A stretch of 64,000 nucleotides of DNA, from assembly GCF_002729955.1 (NCBI RefSeq), contig NZ_PBYA01000008.1:1-64000 (forward strand), read 5' to 3'. Numbering within the stretch: the first letter of the stretch is position 1; each line of letters opens with the position of its first letter. This document shows, piece after piece, positions 63,055 through 64,000 of this stretch. The position numbers and the translations under genes were made by a program. Under the pieces are notes generated by a model. That model was given only the letters and a program-made list of their open reading frames with translations. It was not told the DNA's origin and ran no database searches. This DNA is from Salinisphaera sp. (GTDB taxonomy: Bacteria; Pseudomonadota; Gammaproteobacteria; Nevskiales; Salinisphaeraceae).

Positions 63055-63579
63055 CTAGTTGCGCCGGTCTGCATAGCCGTCGGGCAGTTGCTGCGGCGCC
63101 TCGGCGACCACGCTTTCGTCATCGATTTCGCGCGTTTCCACGAAGGTCAGCCGGGCGAATTCGTCGATCACCTGTTTAGGGTAGGTCGGGCCTGCATCAC
63201 GCAGCGCGCGCATCGTCTCCAGATGATCGTTCTGGTAACACACCGTTTTTTCCGGTGCCTCGACCACCCAGCGCGGAAAGAAGATCACGCCGTGCAGACG
63301 TCGCTCGGCGAAGTTCGCGGTCACACTCACCGAGGTGCCGGTGGGCTCGTCCCACGATACCTTGCAGACGTCGTCGGACAGGCGTGCGATATGCGCGGCC
63401 TGATCGCGTACCCAGCGCCCGCCGACCATACCGCTATGAATACGGTAGTCGATGGTGCGGGCGTTCTTGATATACATCTCGTACTGCCAGCCGTTGTCAT
63501 AGGTATAGATGAAATGGCGGCCGAGAAAACCGGCAAGCTCCTCGGGATGGGTCGAGTCGAAGGATTCTTCCGTGATCAT
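63055..63579 (-). CDS. padC: Phenolic acid decarboxylase
   Basis: 174 residues, the family length. RHFIYTYDNGWQYEMYIKN carries the active-site Tyr pair (Y25, Y27), TIDYRIHSGMVGGRWVRDQ follows, then VSWDEPTGTSVS (catalytic Glu) and LHGVIFFPRWV. It removes CO2 from p-coumaric, ferulic or caffeic acid to give vinyl phenols, usually a detoxification of plant phenolics. No PadR-type regulator is seen in the adjacent sequence. Confidence 0.92.
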   Translation of the reverse strand: MITEESFDSTHPEELAGFLGRHFIYTYDNGWQYEMYIKNARTIDYRIHSGMVGGRWVRDQAAHIARLSDDVCKVSWDEPTGTSVSVTANFAERRLHGVIFFPRWVVEAPEKTVCYQNDHLETMRALRDAGPTYPKQVIDEFARLTFVETREIDDESVVAEAPQQLPDGYADRRN

Positions 63580-63657
63580 GAGACAGCGCTGTTCCTTAGA
63601 AGCCTGGGGCGATGATGCGCGCCGGCCGCTTGCATGACCATGAACGCGTCGCTTCGC

Positions 63658-64000
63658 TCAATGGCGACGGCCCAGACGTCGGATCACCGGCCCTACCGTC
63701 AGCCCCTGGCCGACGATAGAGAACAACACCACGCAGTAGGTGATGGTCAGCAGCGTATCGCGGGCGTCGCCGGGCGGTAGCGCCAGGGCCAGGGCCACCG
63801 AAATACCGCCGCGCAGCCCGGCCCAGGTCAGCAGCGCACTGGCGTTGCTGCCCAACCGGTGCCAGGGGCGCACCAGCTGCAGGGCCACGCTGACACAGCC
63901 GTAGCGGGTGACGAGCACCAGCGGGATCGCGCATACGCCGGCCAGCAGGTAGCGCCCGTCGAGGGTGATATGAATCATCTCCAGCCCGATCATCACGAAC
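63658..64000 (-). CDS. Na+/H+ antiporter (CPA1/NhaP type), C-terminal part, cut by window edge
   Basis: The frame runs out of the right edge. Visible: FVMIGLEM and the last three hydrophobic segments, LTWAGLRGGISVALALALP (the conserved GLRG segment of the NhaP family), ITYCVVLFSIVGQG and a basic end. Cation:proton exchange helps control internal Na+ and pH. It fits a saline habitat, though many bacteria have it. Confidence 0.85.
   Translation of the reverse strand, partial: FVMIGLEMIHITLDGRYLLAGVCAIPLVLVTRYGCVSVALQLVRPWHRLGSNASALLTWAGLRGGISVALALALPPGDARDTLLTITYCVVLFSIVGQGLTVGPVIRRLGRRH

Overview
The window is a GC-rich chromosomal segment of a gammaproteobacterium. Mpl, exonuclease I, RNase D, RhlE, a QseE/QseG/QseF-type signalling locus, a ProP/MHS-type transporter, an SSS symporter and a TRAP system suggest an aerobic marine or halophilic lineage, perhaps Salinisphaera-like. 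That placement rests on gene content and protein flavour only.

Region 1 (1-38.8 kb) is mostly core genome. It starts with the end of a GlrK/QseE-type kinase, a QseG-type lipoprotein and the sigma54 activator GlrR/QseF. Next come a perfect sigma54 promoter and a GlrR-type enhancer half-site pair before a small EF-hand protein, then a four-copy structured repeat. The following genes cover murein recycling (mpl), RNase D, adenylate kinase, PPi-dependent phosphofructokinase with pyrophosphatase, MoaB, a CNNM/CBS protein, RhlE, an ABC-F protein, exonuclease I, a GAF-GGDEF-EAL protein, a polar amino-acid ABC importer, a DUF1615 lipoprotein, a YhaO/YhaN-type nuclease pair with an LD-carboxypeptidase, a LysR-controlled amidohydrolase plus SSS symporter locus, a CYTH-like/phytase-like pair, YceH, a GNAT, Asd and a class II amidotransferase-like protein.

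Region 2 (38.88-47.0 kb) is an integron gene-cassette array without an integrase in view (a CALIN-type array). Five attC sites all read on the minus strand. In each cassette the R'' box of its attC is the exact complement of the core site that starts that same cassette, so the boundaries are self-consistent. In the direction of reading (right to left) the cassettes are: a short cassette with no recognisable gene; a ~4.9-kb cassette holding a six-gene redox operon with its own LysR regulator; a HEPN-like protein; an ApeA-like anti-phage HEPN protein; and a membrane-anchored unknown. This region is visibly more A+T-rich than its surroundings. It is followed by a conserved hypothetical gene and about 1 kb of non-coding DNA with an inverted pair of a structured repeat.

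Region 3 (48.4-64 kb) returns to GC-rich core DNA: an MHS-family transporter, msrB-msrA, a PQQ-dependent sugar dehydrogenase split from its signal peptide by an amber codon, a complete TRAP transporter, a 663-residue protein with a papain-like residue pattern, an RluE-type pseudouridine synthase, a Tat-exported aldo/keto reductase, DUF2835, a second GAF-GGDEF-EAL protein, a YghU-type GST, a phenolic acid decarboxylase and the end of a Na+/H+ antiporter.

The strongest leads are the multigene integron cassette, the ApeA-like cassette, the GlrR/sigma54 control region with the adjacent structured repeats, and the amber-interrupted dehydrogenase.
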